From NCBI GenBank assembly GCA_003224085.1, contig QHYK01000068.1:1-55207 (forward strand): a stretch of 55,207 nt of DNA. Reading direction: 5' to 3'. The DNA comes from Acidobacteriota bacterium. Its GTDB lineage: Bacteria > Acidobacteriota > Terriglobia > Acidiferrales > UBA7541. Under the pieces are notes generated by a model, which saw nothing but the letters and a program-made list of their open reading frames with translations, searched no databases and was not told the origin of the DNA. The position numbers and the translations under genes are program-made. Positions 16,414-26,351 of the stretch are shown one piece after another (the stretch's first letter is position 1; each line of letters opens with the position of its first letter).

Positions 16414-17502
16414 CCCGGCGGCGGTTGCACCCAAAGAAGCGCGAACCTTGGCGCAGCCCGGTTTGATAACGGAATAGATGAACTCGATTCGTTTGTCGTA
16501 GGGGAGGAAGGCGCTCTTCATGGCGTTGATGGTGAGCTTCTCAAAGTCGTCAAGCCCGAGTCCAAAGGTTTCCGCAGCCGCCGCAAACTCTTTGGACATC
16601 GAGGTGTCGCTCATCAAGCGGTTATCCGTATTGAGAGTCACGCGAAATTTGGCCTGGTAAAAGATTTTGAAAGGATGCTCCTCAAGGCTTTTGGCGGCCC
16701 CGGTGTGGACGTTGCTGATCAGGCAGATTTCCAGGGGGATGCGCTTGTCCAGAACGTATTGGGCCAGGTCGCCCAATTTCACGGCCTTGCCATCCGCCAC
16801 AGCAATGTCATCAATTAGCCGGGTGCCATGTCCGATGCGGTGCGCTCCGCAGTATTGGATGGCCTGCCAGATAGACTCTTTGCCGAAACCTTCCCCAGCG
16901 TGAATGGTGATGTTGAAGTTTTCGCGCTGGATGTAGTGAAAAGCGTCCACGTGCTTCTTAGGAGGGTAGCCGCCTTCTTCGCCGGCCAGATCGAATCCAA
17001 CGACGCCGCGCCCGCGGAAGTCCACCGCCAATTCCGCCATTTCGAGTGAAACGTCCATATTGCGCATCGCGCAGATAATGAGGCTGGAAGAAATACCAAA
17101 GTCTTTGCGCCCACGCTCCAAACCCTTCAACACGGCGGAAACGACTTGCTGATGGGTCAGGCCCTTCCAGGTGTGAAAAACCGGCGCAAAGCGTGTCTCG
17201 AAGTAAACTACACCGTCGCGGTTCAGGTCTTCCGCCTGCTCATAGGCGACGCGCTCCAGCGCCTCCTCGGTCTGCATCACGGCGATCGTATGGGCAAAGC
17301 CCTCGAGGTATTTCGGCAGACTCCCCTGGTTCGCGCCCTGGTGGAACCATTTTGCCAGTTGTTCGGGATCTCGGCTCGGAAGCTCGGTGTAGTGGCTGTC
17401 TTTTGCCAGCTCAATCACCGTCTCCGGCCTGAGGACGCCATCCAGATGTTCGTGCAACAACACTTTGGGGAGTCTCTTCAGGATAGCCGGGTCCAGTTTC
17501 AT
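16405..17502 (-). CDS. add: Adenosine deaminase
   Basis: This 365-residue zinc TIM-barrel enzyme deaminates adenosine (or adenine) to inosine (or hypoxanthine), which feeds the xanthine dehydrogenase made from the opposite strand. The zinc and catalytic residues are H17-x-H19 in LLHEHLDG, the histidine and glutamate of TIHAGEGFGKES, the histidine of HRIGHGTRL, and the aspartate pair region LNTDNRLMSDTS. SNVHTGA is the usual following motif. I chose the ATG at 17502, which has GGAGG six bases upstream. An earlier start would add 16 residues that do not match the family. It is convergent with the purine operon. Confidence 0.92.
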   Translation of the reverse strand: MKLDPAILKRLPKVLLHEHLDGVLRPETVIELAKDSHYTELPSRDPEQLAKWFHQGANQGSLPKYLEGFAHTIAVMQTEEALERVAYEQAEDLNRDGVVYFETRFAPVFHTWKGLTHQQVVSAVLKGLERGRKDFGISSSLIICAMRNMDVSLEMAELAVDFRGRGVVGFDLAGEEGGYPPKKHVDAFHYIQRENFNITIHAGEGFGKESIWQAIQYCGAHRIGHGTRLIDDIAVADGKAVKLGDLAQYVLDKRIPLEICLISNVHTGAAKSLEEHPFKIFYQAKFRVTLNTDNRLMSDTSMSKEFAAAAETFGLGLDDFEKLTINAMKSAFLPYDKRIEFIYSVIKPGCAKVRASLGATAAGKN

Positions 17503-17820
17503 TACCGCCTCCGCGATCTTTGCCCTTCGCGAGCACATCGAGAATAACAAAGTGTCCGCTGAAATTCGCGCGGCGAGGCGAATTACGGTTCGACGAGGAC
17601 AGCCTGTGGAAATCTAAGAAATAAATTCGTGCAAACAAAAAAATTTGTTTTAGATTCTTGCGCAAATCGGAGTAGTTTCCTTTGCATTGTCCCCGGGGGG
17701 CGTGGCAGGCCGTGTATAGCGGCTGGCAACAATTTGGCGACCACAAGAAAAATACGTTCGCAGTGTCAAGTTTTGAGTCGGGCTAAGTGGACATCGATAT
17801 TCGGAGGAGGTTGGCGCTGA
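17503..17820. promoter_or_regulatory. Divergent region between add and the TonB-dependent receptor
   Basis: No gene is seen in these 318 bases. The region holds an AT-rich inverted repeat, AAACAAA/TTTGTTT (17633-17650, four-base spacer), and the palindrome TTGCGCAA (17658-17665). Both are candidate operators for one or both flanking genes. A strong GGAGG site precedes the receptor start. No convincing -35/-10 pair was found for the receptor. Confidence 0.35.
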
Positions 17821-20800
17821 ATGCTCAAGAACTTACGGATTCACCGTTTCCTCGTAGTTTCTTTCCCCGCTCTGGCTGGCTTCCTGGCCGCGCTTTTCCT
17901 CTCCCTCCCTGCTGCAAAGTCCCAACAAACGCTGGGGGGCATCACCGGTACGGTCACGGACAGCTCTGGGGGCGCGGTTGTCGGAGCGACCGTTTCGCTG
18001 GTCAGTGATGAAACGAAACTGACACGCGCGCAGACGACGAATTCGAGCGGTTCCTACTTCTTTGTGAACTTGCCCATCGGGCACTACACGCTGACGTTCA
18101 CAAAGCAAGGCTTCCAGGTACAAAACATTCCTTCCATCCTGGTGCAGGCCAACCGCACCGTGACCGTCAAAGCCGAGTTGAAAGTTGGAAATGTGAGTCA
18201 AACGGTCACGGTTGAGGAAACGCCACTTCTGAACTCCGTGGATACCACCAATGGGTACGTACTGGACAAATTGCAGATTGATTCGGTTCCGCTGGCGACA
18301 GGTTCCTTTACCGGGCTGGCCATTCTATCTCCCGGGGTCAATGCCGAACTTTCCAGTGGAACCGGAGCGAACGCCGGATTGGGAAATGCGCCCGTCTGGG
18401 CCAATGGCCAGCGGGATACGAGCAACTCCTATTTGCTGAACGGCGTGGATGCACGGAGCCTGTTCAATGGCAAGAGCACAAGCCAGGTGGCTTCAGCCCG
18501 GGTGGTGAATAACACAGGCATCGGCAGCACCAGCGCCCTCAGCTCCGTTCCGGTGCAAAGCAGCGCGGCGGTATATCTTGCTATCGGCGAATCGATTCCT
18601 TCCCCCGCTCCAGAAACCATCACGGAAGTGCGCGTGAACACTTCGATGTATGACGCGCAGCAAGGGGCCACCAGCGGCGCGCACATCGACATGAGCACGG
18701 CTTCGGGCGCAAACATTGTCCACGGCAGCGCTTACGTGCATCGCGGGACGAATTGGATAAACGCCCATCCCTATTTTTATAACGCGGACCCCAATATCCC
18801 GGCGAACGAGAAGAACCCGGCTCTGCACCGATACACTGCCGGTGGGGCTTTCGGCGCGCCGATCAAGAAAGACAAACTCTTCTTTTATGGCGGTTACCAA
18901 TACACACATGCTTCGGACGAGGAAATCGGCATCTCCCGGGCGTTTGTTCCGCCGAACCTGGGCGCCGCTTCATGTCCCGATCGTTCAGCCACATGCCTCG
19001 CGGCCATCGCGAACAACGATAACTTGGCGAGCGCCCTGCAGCTTAACGATTCGATGGTCAACCCAACTATCGGCACGGCGCCAGGCGATATCAACCCCAT
19101 CGCTTATACGTTGTTCTCTTACAAGCTGCCGAATGGTCACTATCTGATTCCTTCCGCAAATCCGAATGCGGTGGTCAACAATCCTGCCTCCACCGGCGCT
19201 ATGGTGGAGGCGTTCCCGGAGGACGCCGAAGTGCCGGGTACAGCGTATTTCTTTGCCCACCAAGCGGTCGCTAATTTGGACTGGAATCCGAATTCGAAGC
19301 ATTCCTTGTTTGCGAAGTATTACTACCAGCACGACCCGACCATCGCCCCTTATGCGTATTCGATGGTCGAGGGTTTCTCCCAGCACTTGGATGCCGGCAG
19401 CCAGGTGGTCTCGCTCAGCCATACGCAGCTCGCAAAGTCCAATTTGAGCGTTACGGAAGTCTTTGGCTTCATCCGCGAAAAGGCCTACTCCACGATCGAC
19501 CAGCCGTTTAGCATGTCGCAGTTCACGTCTGCATGTATGGGATTTACCGGAGCATCGGCTGCCGATTGCACGATCAACACATTTGGTTCGCCCGTCTTTC
19601 CTGGAATTAGCGTCGTGTGGGCCGGACCGGTCTTTCCCTCGTATCCCTACACCATGAATCTCGGCGCCGGAGCAGCTTCTCAAGGCGCCTTTACGGGCGC
19701 TTTTCAGAACCGATTCAATCCCTCGGCCAGCGCCATCTGGACACTGGGCAAGCACGCCGTGACGTTCGGCGGCAACTTCGCTCACACGCAACTCAACACA
19801 CGAGACCGGCGAAACGAATTGGGAATGATTACGGCGCAGTCCATCAACCAGTTCATCCAAGGCGTGCTTAACGACGACTACTTGTACAGCGGTACGTTGT
19901 TTCTCGTGGGCAACCCCAATCGTTATTGGCGCGCCAAGGAGACGGGTGAATACATCCAGGACAAATTTCAGTTCCGTTCGAATCTTGCTCTCACCGCGGG
20001 AGTGCGCTTCGATTGGGACGGTGCCCTGACGGAAAAGTATGGGCACTTAATCAACTTCGATCCGTCCAAGTATTCCTATGATCCCACCACGGACGCGATC
20101 AATTCGAATGGCCTGATTGTCGCGGGCAAAAATGGCGCGAGCAACTCCACTTTGACAGGACGTCAGTGGGGAGTTGCCCCCCGTTTTGGAGTGGCCTGGA
20201 GCCCGAAGCCGTTTAACAGCAAAGTGGTTGTCCGCGCCGGTTGGGGAATGTACTACGACCGCGGCGAACTGTACGCCTATCTGTCGCCAGGCGTGACCCA
20301 GACTATCTCGGCAGGCGGCCCATTCGGCATCAACCAGCAGCGGCCCTTCGTGAATACTCAATTTTGTCCAACGCAGTTCCCGGGAACCTTTCAGACTTGT
20401 ACGAGCACGCCTTCGAACCCGTGGGGCACGACGCTGGGGCCTCAACCAACTGGAGATCCGTCAAGCGTAATCCTGCCCAACGCGTCGGCGATTGAGGGGG
20501 GCGCCATACCCTTCTACCTGGGCGTTTATGCGCCAAAGAACAAGCTTCCCTATACAATGAATGGCACGCTCGATATTCAGTGGCAGCCGCGCAATGACCT
20601 GGCAGTTGACATCGGATTTGTGAATGGCCTTGGCCGGCATGAAATCATCCCCATTCCGTTTAATCAGGCGAGGATCGCGTCTCCGAGCAAGCCGCTGTGC
20701 GGACCAGCAGCGGTGTGCGCGAATCCTACAGGGTCGCCGTTTGTTCAGTCTTACACGTATGGGTACACGGTGCAGTCATGCCCGCCTCCAGCGGGATCAT

Positions 20801-21858
20801 TTGACCCGTGCCCGTTGATGCTGCCCGCAGCCAATGGCCAGCCGTCCCAGCCGGTGCAATTCACGTCGGAGGGTGGCAATGTCGACTTGCGAGTTCCTTA
20901 CATTGGATACGCGGGTGAGTCCGAGGCCTACACCGCGATCGGGATATCGGCTTACAACGCGCTCCAGGCGCACGTCGAAAAGCGCCTCAGCCATGGACTC
21001 CAAGGGGGAGTTTCCTACACATTTTCCCGCTCGCTGGACGAGCAGAGCGCCCTGGGTCTGTTTTACAATGGAAACAACCCGCTCAACCTGCGGAACGGTT
21101 ACGGCCCTTCGGACTTCGATCGCACGCACGTCTTCAACATCGATTATCACTATGAACTGCCGAAGTTCGTTTCGGCTAATTCCTTTGCGGGTAAAGTCGC
21201 GAATGGGTGGGCGATCCAGGGCATTATCGTGCTCCAAAGCGGTCAGCCCTACAGCGTGATTGATTACTCGGGCGCGGTGGGAAGCCTGTTCTACAGCATC
21301 AACGACGGAATCACCAATCCCATTGTGCCGCTCAATTTTGCCGCCGGTTGCACGCCGCAGAACGCAGTCACTGGCGCAACCGGAAACAATTTTAATGCTC
21401 CGGCGCTAAAAGCTTCCTGCTTCACCGTGCCGGTGCTGAGTCCCGGCGACTTGAACGGCGCGATTCCGCCAGGGGACATTTACGAAACCAATTTCACTTC
21501 GGGGCAGCGCAACATCTTCCGGCAGGCGTGGCAGAAACGCGCGGACGCGTCGCTGGTGAAAGTCACGCAGCTCACCGAGCGGTTTTCCCTAAAATATAGC
21601 CTCGATGTCTACAACCTGACCAACCATCCCAGTTTCGACATCCCCATCGACAATGTTTCACAGAACTTGGCTTTCAACCCATTTCCATCGATAGCCAGCG
21701 ATCCGAATGCCGTGCCTTCACCGTCAGCATGTGCGGCGAACGGAGGCAACCCCTTCGTGACCAATTACTTTTATGCTTGTCCGACCGGACTCGGGCAGGT
21801 GACCAAAACAATCGGCAGCTCCCGCCAGATTCAGATGACGCTTCGATTCGTCTTCTAG
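17821..21858 (+). CDS. TonB-dependent receptor with N-terminal carboxypeptidase-regulatory-like domain
   Basis: This 1345-residue outer-membrane protein has a signal peptide (residues 1-34, ending near AAKSQQ). A beta-sandwich domain follows at about 38-125, starting GGITGTVTDSSGGAVVGA. Then come a plug-like region and a long C-terminal region of alternating beta strands that ends in aromatic LRFVF, as expected for a barrel closed by BamA. This architecture is a large paralogous family in Acidobacteriota, thought to import large or scarce substrates with TonB energy. The ligand is not evident. Placement beside adenosine deaminase makes a nucleoside or purine source possible, but that is only inference. 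GGAGG lies ten bases before the ATG. Confidence 0.88.
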   Translation: MLKNLRIHRFLVVSFPALAGFLAALFLSLPAAKSQQTLGGITGTVTDSSGGAVVGATVSLVSDETKLTRAQTTNSSGSYFFVNLPIGHYTLTFTKQGFQVQNIPSILVQANRTVTVKAELKVGNVSQTVTVEETPLLNSVDTTNGYVLDKLQIDSVPLATGSFTGLAILSPGVNAELSSGTGANAGLGNAPVWANGQRDTSNSYLLNGVDARSLFNGKSTSQVASARVVNNTGIGSTSALSSVPVQSSAAVYLAIGESIPSPAPETITEVRVNTSMYDAQQGATSGAHIDMSTASGANIVHGSAYVHRGTNWINAHPYFYNADPNIPANEKNPALHRYTAGGAFGAPIKKDKLFFYGGYQYTHASDEEIGISRAFVPPNLGAASCPDRSATCLAAIANNDNLASALQLNDSMVNPTIGTAPGDINPIAYTLFSYKLPNGHYLIPSANPNAVVNNPASTGAMVEAFPEDAEVPGTAYFFAHQAVANLDWNPNSKHSLFAKYYYQHDPTIAPYAYSMVEGFSQHLDAGSQVVSLSHTQLAKSNLSVTEVFGFIREKAYSTIDQPFSMSQFTSACMGFTGASAADCTINTFGSPVFPGISVVWAGPVFPSYPYTMNLGAGAASQGAFTGAFQNRFNPSASAIWTLGKHAVTFGGNFAHTQLNTRDRRNELGMITAQSINQFIQGVLNDDYLYSGTLFLVGNPNRYWRAKETGEYIQDKFQFRSNLALTAGVRFDWDGALTEKYGHLINFDPSKYSYDPTTDAINSNGLIVAGKNGASNSTLTGRQWGVAPRFGVAWSPKPFNSKVVVRAGWGMYYDRGELYAYLSPGVTQTISAGGPFGINQQRPFVNTQFCPTQFPGTFQTCTSTPSNPWGTTLGPQPTGDPSSVILPNASAIEGGAIPFYLGVYAPKNKLPYTMNGTLDIQWQPRNDLAVDIGFVNGLGRHEIIPIPFNQARIASPSKPLCGPAAVCANPTGSPFVQSYTYGYTVQSCPPPAGSFDPCPLMLPAANGQPSQPVQFTSEGGNVDLRVPYIGYAGESEAYTAIGISAYNALQAHVEKRLSHGLQGGVSYTFSRSLDEQSALGLFYNGNNPLNLRNGYGPSDFDRTHVFNIDYHYELPKFVSANSFAGKVANGWAIQGIIVLQSGQPYSVIDYSGAVGSLFYSINDGITNPIVPLNFAAGCTPQNAVTGATGNNFNAPALKASCFTVPVLSPGDLNGAIPPGDIYETNFTSGQRNIFRQAWQKRADASLVKVTQLTERFSLKYSLDVYNLTNHPSFDIPIDNVSQNLAFNPFPSIASDPNAVPSPSACAANGGNPFVTNYFYACPTGLGQVTKTIGSSRQIQMTLRFVF

Positions 21859-21865
21859 GCTCACT

Positions 21866-22933
21866 TCACGCAGCGAGCCAGGAGTCCAGATGCTCACAGA
21901 CGAAGTTGTCGTCGTTGAGATGAGGATACGCAGCATAAACGCGGGAGATTTCCTCAAGCTGGCCGGGGCTGAGCGTCTGGTTGGGATCAAGGCACCAGAC
22001 GCCTTCGAGTAGTCCCTGGCGGCGCAGAACTTCGTGCAGACCGGCGATGCAGCCGGAAAAATGATTGGCGGCGTCAAAGAACGCTGCGTTGGAATCCGTG
22101 ACTTCAACGCTTCTGCGAACAAGCTCCGGTGGAATACCCCTTTGAGCCTGCACCGCTCCGTGGCACTCGTCGAGGAGTTGCACTGCTTTGCGGGTCCAGA
22201 CAGCCCAATGACCGAGAAGGCCGCCGACGATGCGGCGTTCGATGATGCGGCCGTTCGACGGGAAAACAAACGGAGTGAGCAAATCCATCACGATGTTGTC
22301 ATCGTTGCCGGTATATAAGGCGATGTCGCGGCCGGATTCGGCGACAGCACGCACGACATCGAGGGTTTGGTATCGGTTGAAAGGTGCGATTTTGATGGCG
22401 ACGACGTTTTCGATCTCCGCGAATTGGCGCCAGAATTTGTAGGAGAGAACGCGGCCGCCGACGGCGGGCTGCAAATAGAAACCAATAACTGGCAGAATTT
22501 GCGCGACTGCGCGGGAATGGGAGAGAAGCTCTGCGTCGCTCGCATCCTCAAGAGCAGGGAGGCTCAAAAGGCCTGCGTGGTAGCCAAGATCAGCGAGGAT
22601 GCCGGCTTCGCAACTAGCTTGCGACGTGTCTCCGCAGATTCCTCCGATGCGCAAAAGGGGAACGGAACGGCTGCGATCAGCACGATCCATTTCCTCAGCG
22701 GCGATTTTTAAGACCGGTTTGAACAGGCCGATGCGCGGCTCGCGGATGGCGAATTGCGTTGTGTGAACGCCGATGGCCAGTCCGCACGCGCCGGCCGCAA
22801 CGTAGTAGCGAGTGAGGGCTCGCTGGCGGCGTTCGTCGAGGCGGCGACGCGCATCAAGCGCGAGGGGATGCGCTGGGATGACGGTGCCGCGGGCGAAGAG
22901 TTGGCGAAGCTCGAGTCGGAGTGGCACAGGCAT
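21866..22933 (-). CDS. DapA-like (dihydrodipicolinate synthase family) lyase or aldolase
   Basis: This 355-residue class I aldolase-fold protein of the DapA/NanA/KDG-aldolase superfamily keeps the Schiff-base lysine K181 (VVAIKIAPF) and the catalytic tyrosine Y153 (GFYLQP). The N-terminal glycine-rich loop is CGLAIGVHTTQF instead of the GTTGE loop of true DapA, so the substrate is unlikely to be aspartate semialdehyde. A keto-acid or sugar-acid substrate is likely. Its stop is only seven bases from the stop of the convergent receptor gene. It follows the epimerase-like gene on the same strand (83-base gap), so the two probably form a small catabolic operon. Confidence 0.78.
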   Translation of the reverse strand: MPVPLRLELRQLFARGTVIPAHPLALDARRRLDERRQRALTRYYVAAGACGLAIGVHTTQFAIREPRIGLFKPVLKIAAEEMDRADRSRSVPLLRIGGICGDTSQASCEAGILADLGYHAGLLSLPALEDASDAELLSHSRAVAQILPVIGFYLQPAVGGRVLSYKFWRQFAEIENVVAIKIAPFNRYQTLDVVRAVAESGRDIALYTGNDDNIVMDLLTPFVFPSNGRIIERRIVGGLLGHWAVWTRKAVQLLDECHGAVQAQRGIPPELVRRSVEVTDSNAAFFDAANHFSGCIAGLHEVLRRQGLLEGVWCLDPNQTLSPGQLEEISRVYAAYPHLNDDNFVCEHLDSWLAA

Positions 22934-23016
22934 AGTCTAGAATTCCTTCAGAAAGCGCTCTCTGGGGGCCTGCAGCGCTCCCCGGATGAACTTTTCGGAG
23001 CGACTAGAGCGACCAG

Positions 23017-24057
23017 CTAAAAACGGCCTGCACGCTCTTCAAAATGAGTTGGCTTCGCAAGCGTCTCGCCGCCGCGTTCGATCCAATCCGCGATCCAAGC
23101 GGTCATCTGTTCATAACAGACGCGTAGTTTGCCGAAGAGTTGAAACGCCTTTGCCGCATTGCTGAGTAACGCGTCGGGCGCCTCCACTCCGTCGAACTGC
23201 ACGGCCTTGCCGAAGCGCTCGGCAAAATCTTCGGCTACGCGGCGTACGCTGAGCACTTCCGGGCCGGTGATGTTAACAACAAAGGGCGGCGAGGAGGCGT
23301 GAAGCAAGGATGCCAGAGCGACGGCGGAAGCGTCGGCTTGCCAGATGGCGTTGAGATAGCCCATGGAAATCTCAACCGACCTGCCCGAATAAACGTGTTG
23401 GGCGATATCCAGGAGAACCCCGTAGCGAAGCTCCGTGGCATAGTTGAGGCGAAGGATGGACACCTTGGTGTTTGCAGTGCGGCTGAAATGCTCCAAGATG
23501 CGTTCGCGGCCGAGACAACTCATGGCGTATTCGCCGGCGGGATTCGGCGCATCACTTTCGAGTGAGCCGCCGCGAGAAACCGGAGTCAGGCCGTAAATAT
23601 TTCCGGTGGAAAATGCGGCAATCCGGCTGTGGCGGAACCGGTCGCTGACAAGCCCGGGCAAAAAAGAATTCACAGCCCAAGTGAGCGGTTCATTCCCTGT
23701 TGAGCCAAATTTTCTTCCGGCCATGTAGATGACATTCGGCGCATCGGGTAGATTGGTGAGCGATGCGGGATCGAGCAGATCGCAACGAATGGTTTCAAGG
23801 CCCCAAGACTGCAAACGCTGCGGAAGCTGCGGAGAAGAAAAGCGAGAAACGGCAATGACCCGGCGAGGAGTAGCCGCCAGGTCCGAGGCCCTCTTGGCCA
23901 TGCGCGCGAGAGTTGGTCCCATCTTGCCGCCCGCACCAAGGACGAGAACGTCACCGGGGAGTTGGGCGAGCGCGCGGACCGTGGATTCCTGGGGTTCGCT
24001 GAGGAGAAGCTCGAGTTCGTCAACGCTAGCGATGGACTTTTCACTGTGTGCAATCAC
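23017..24057 (-). CDS. NAD-dependent epimerase/dehydratase-like protein
   Basis: This 346-residue protein has an extended-SDR Rossmann fold. VLVLGAGGKMGPTLARMAKR near residue 38 is the nucleotide-binding glycine motif, NVIYMAGRKFG is the usual strand 4, and AAFSTGNIYG is the active-site strand. The catalytic YxxxK is altered: the tyrosine of GEYAMSCLGRER is followed by cysteine at the lysine position, so catalysis may be changed or lost. The start is a GTG. It is upstream of the DapA-like gene and probably co-transcribed, which suggests a shared sugar-acid pathway. Confidence 0.75.
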   Translation of the reverse strand: MIAHSEKSIASVDELELLLSEPQESTVRALAQLPGDVLVLGAGGKMGPTLARMAKRASDLAATPRRVIAVSRFSSPQLPQRLQSWGLETIRCDLLDPASLTNLPDAPNVIYMAGRKFGSTGNEPLTWAVNSFLPGLVSDRFRHSRIAAFSTGNIYGLTPVSRGGSLESDAPNPAGEYAMSCLGRERILEHFSRTANTKVSILRLNYATELRYGVLLDIAQHVYSGRSVEISMGYLNAIWQADASAVALASLLHASSPPFVVNITGPEVLSVRRVAEDFAERFGKAVQFDGVEAPDALLSNAAKAFQLFGKLRVCYEQMTAWIADWIERGGETLAKPTHFEERAGRF

Positions 24058-24208
24058 GCGCGCTTCCCGCTTGCAAGAGAGCAGAGACGGAATTGTACTC
24101 GAATGGACAAAGAAACATTAGCGGCATTTGAGGGAATGCTGCAAAATCCCTCTTTCGCTTTGCCGCGACTTTTGTGAAACAGCGGCGCGCTTAAGCAGGC
24201 AACGGCTG

Positions 24209-25066
24209 ATGCAGATTCGAACCATGACGGAGGAGGATATTCCTGCGGGAATGCGACTGAAGGACATCGCCGGATGGAACCAGACCGAGGCGGATTGGCG
24301 GATATTTCTGAATGCCAGCCGCGATGGGTGTTTTGTGGCCGAGGTAGGTGGAGTCGTGCGCGGAACTGCCACGACGATCGTATATGAAGGACGTTTTGCT
24401 TGGGTGGGCATGGTTCTGGTGGATCCGGAACATAGAGGCCAGGGGATGGGAACAGCGCTTTTGAAGAAAAGCATTGCCTATCTCGATTCCATTCAAGCGC
24501 CGTGCATCAAATTGGACGCGACGCCGCTGGGAAAACCAATTTATGAAAAGCTCGGCTTTGCAACTGAGTATGAACTCGAGCGATGGGCGTTGAAGAGAAA
24601 GAAAGAGGATTTAACAGGTCGAGTTCAAATGGATACGCACGAGTCCATGCTCACGCCTCTACTGGAACACGTTTTGCAAGCCGATCGCAAGGCGTTTGGC
24701 GCAGACCGAAGTGGAATATTGAGAGCCATGGATCGCGCTGAACCACGTTTCACGGATGGCCTGTGGAGTGCGAGCGGTATGGAAGGGTACGCGTTCGGAA
24801 GGCGAGGTTCGTTTGCAGATCACCTTGGGCCGTGGATCGCAAAGGATGAGACGACCTGTCAAAGAATTCTTGAAAGATTTCTTGCGCAATCCTCGAGAGA
24901 AACTGTAGTGACAGATTGCTGTACGGCGAACCCGTTTATAAAGAGCATTCTGCAGGCTCGCGGGTTCGAGTATTCGCGGCCGCTCACGAGAATGTTTCGG
25001 GGACGAAATCAGTATCCGGGCCGGCCAGAGATGGTTTGCGCGATTCTGGGACCGGAATTTGGATAG
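24209..25066 (+). CDS. GNAT-family N-acetyltransferase with duplicated domain
   Basis: This 285-residue protein has a standard GNAT domain at about residues 1-130. MTEEDIPAGMRL is the first strand-helix, and VLVDPEHRGQGMGTALLKKS is the acetyl-CoA loop (motif A, Q/R-x-x-G-x-G). A degenerate second GNAT-like half follows to the C-terminus. The substrate is unknown. The ATG at 24209 begins the domain directly; an upstream in-frame start at 24128 would add a cysteine-rich stretch unlike the family. It is divergent from the epimerase gene, with the MFS gene 37 bases downstream on the same strand. Confidence 0.78.
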   Translation: MQIRTMTEEDIPAGMRLKDIAGWNQTEADWRIFLNASRDGCFVAEVGGVVRGTATTIVYEGRFAWVGMVLVDPEHRGQGMGTALLKKSIAYLDSIQAPCIKLDATPLGKPIYEKLGFATEYELERWALKRKKEDLTGRVQMDTHESMLTPLLEHVLQADRKAFGADRSGILRAMDRAEPRFTDGLWSASGMEGYAFGRRGSFADHLGPWIAKDETTCQRILERFLAQSSRETVVTDCCTANPFIKSILQARGFEYSRPLTRMFRGRNQYPGRPEMVCAILGPEFG

Positions 25067-25103
25067 GAGATAGTGGTTCCTCTATGACCAAGGATGAAGC
25101 CTC

Positions 25104-26351
25104 ATGACCAACGCCGAAAACGGCCGGATCTTTTACGGTTGGTGGGTGGTGGCGGCGGCGTTTCTGAATCTTTTTTTCGCAGTGGGAATTATTTTCTATG
25201 GCTTTCCGGTTTTTTACGCTTCATTTGTGGAATCCCTGGGATTTAGTCGCGCGCAGGTCACGCAGGGATTTTTTCTGGGATTTTTGCTCATCGGACTGCC
25301 CTTTGGGTTGCTCGCGGGAGCAGTCATTGACCGCATCGGGGCTCAATGGGTGATTGTTGCAGGCGTGGGATTCGTCGGGATTTCGCTACTGTTGATGGCG
25401 AAGATGACAAAGTTGTGGCAGTACGAGGCGCTCTGCGTGCTGGAAGTGCTCGGATATGTATTTGCAGGGCCGATTGCGAATCAGGTGCTGGTGTCGAAGT
25501 GGTTTCGGGCGCGACGCGGGCGAGCGATGGGTCTCGCCTATTTGGGGCTTGGTGCGGGCGGAGTGGTTGCACCGCTGCTAGTGAACTATCTAATTCGAAC
25601 CTGCGGCTGGCGCCATGCGGTGGAAATCGTCGCGCTTGCGCTGATGGCAGTATTACTCCCCGTGGGAATCTGGATTACTCGGTCGACTCCGGAAAGCTTC
25701 GGCCTGCTGCCGGATGGAGAGTCCTCGAGTAACTCTGCGAGCATTGCGGCAGCGGCCATGACTTCGAGCAGCGTGACGGAGGCCGTGGGAACGAGAAATT
25801 TCTGGCTGATTCTACTGGGATCGACATCAGCAATTGGCGCCATTGGGGCGGTAATTCAGCACTTCATCTTGTTTTTGAAAGATCAAGGCTATTCGGCCAC
25901 GGTGGCGTCACGCTTTTCCACCGGGCTGCTGGCGGCGAGCCTGGCTGGAAGAATTCTTGTTGGGTATGCGGTGGATCACGTGCGAAAGAAGAATGCGATG
26001 GCATTTTTTTATTTTTTAATGGGCGCGTCGGTGCTTTTGCTCGGAATGGCAAGCCGACCGGCGGCGACATGGACGTTCGCATTCATTTTCGGATTTTCGA
26101 TGGGGGCGGATTACATGCTTGTTCCGTTGGTTACGGCAGAGAGCTTCGGAACGGCTTCGCTCGGCAAACTGCTTGGGCTGATCATCATGGGATATTCGCT
26201 TGGGCAATGGGGATTGCCGTGGATTGTCGGGAGGCTGTTTGATGCAAGGCACACTTACGATTTGGCGTGGAAGATTACGGCCCTCGCCGGAATGATTGGC
26301 GGGCTGGCGATTTACGCTGTCTCTCCGAGCGGAGAAAAAATCCAGGCTTAG
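25104..26351 (+). CDS. MFS transporter (monocarboxylate/oxalate-formate type)
   Basis: This 415-residue protein has about 12 membrane helices and a cytoplasmic loop near residue 205 between the two six-helix halves. The N-terminus FYGWWVVAAAFLNLFFAVGIIFYGFPVFYASF resembles the monocarboxylate porter branch (oxalate/formate antiporter-like). The loop between helices 2 and 3 has GAVIDRIGAQWVI, and KWFRARRGRAMGLA follows helix 4. The substrate is probably a small organic acid. It follows the acetyltransferase by 37 bases and may share its transcript. Confidence 0.85.
   Translation: MTNAENGRIFYGWWVVAAAFLNLFFAVGIIFYGFPVFYASFVESLGFSRAQVTQGFFLGFLLIGLPFGLLAGAVIDRIGAQWVIVAGVGFVGISLLLMAKMTKLWQYEALCVLEVLGYVFAGPIANQVLVSKWFRARRGRAMGLAYLGLGAGGVVAPLLVNYLIRTCGWRHAVEIVALALMAVLLPVGIWITRSTPESFGLLPDGESSSNSASIAAAAMTSSSVTEAVGTRNFWLILLGSTSAIGAIGAVIQHFILFLKDQGYSATVASRFSTGLLAASLAGRILVGYAVDHVRKKNAMAFFYFLMGASVLLLGMASRPAATWTFAFIFGFSMGADYMLVPLVTAESFGTASLGKLLGLIIMGYSLGQWGLPWIVGRLFDARHTYDLAWKITALAGMIGGLAIYAVSPSGEKIQA

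Noticed and set aside
18985-20046. 353-residue open frame antisense to the TonB-dependent receptor
   Set aside because: It is rich in arginine, histidine and glycine with no family motif. It is a shadow of high-GC codon use in the receptor.
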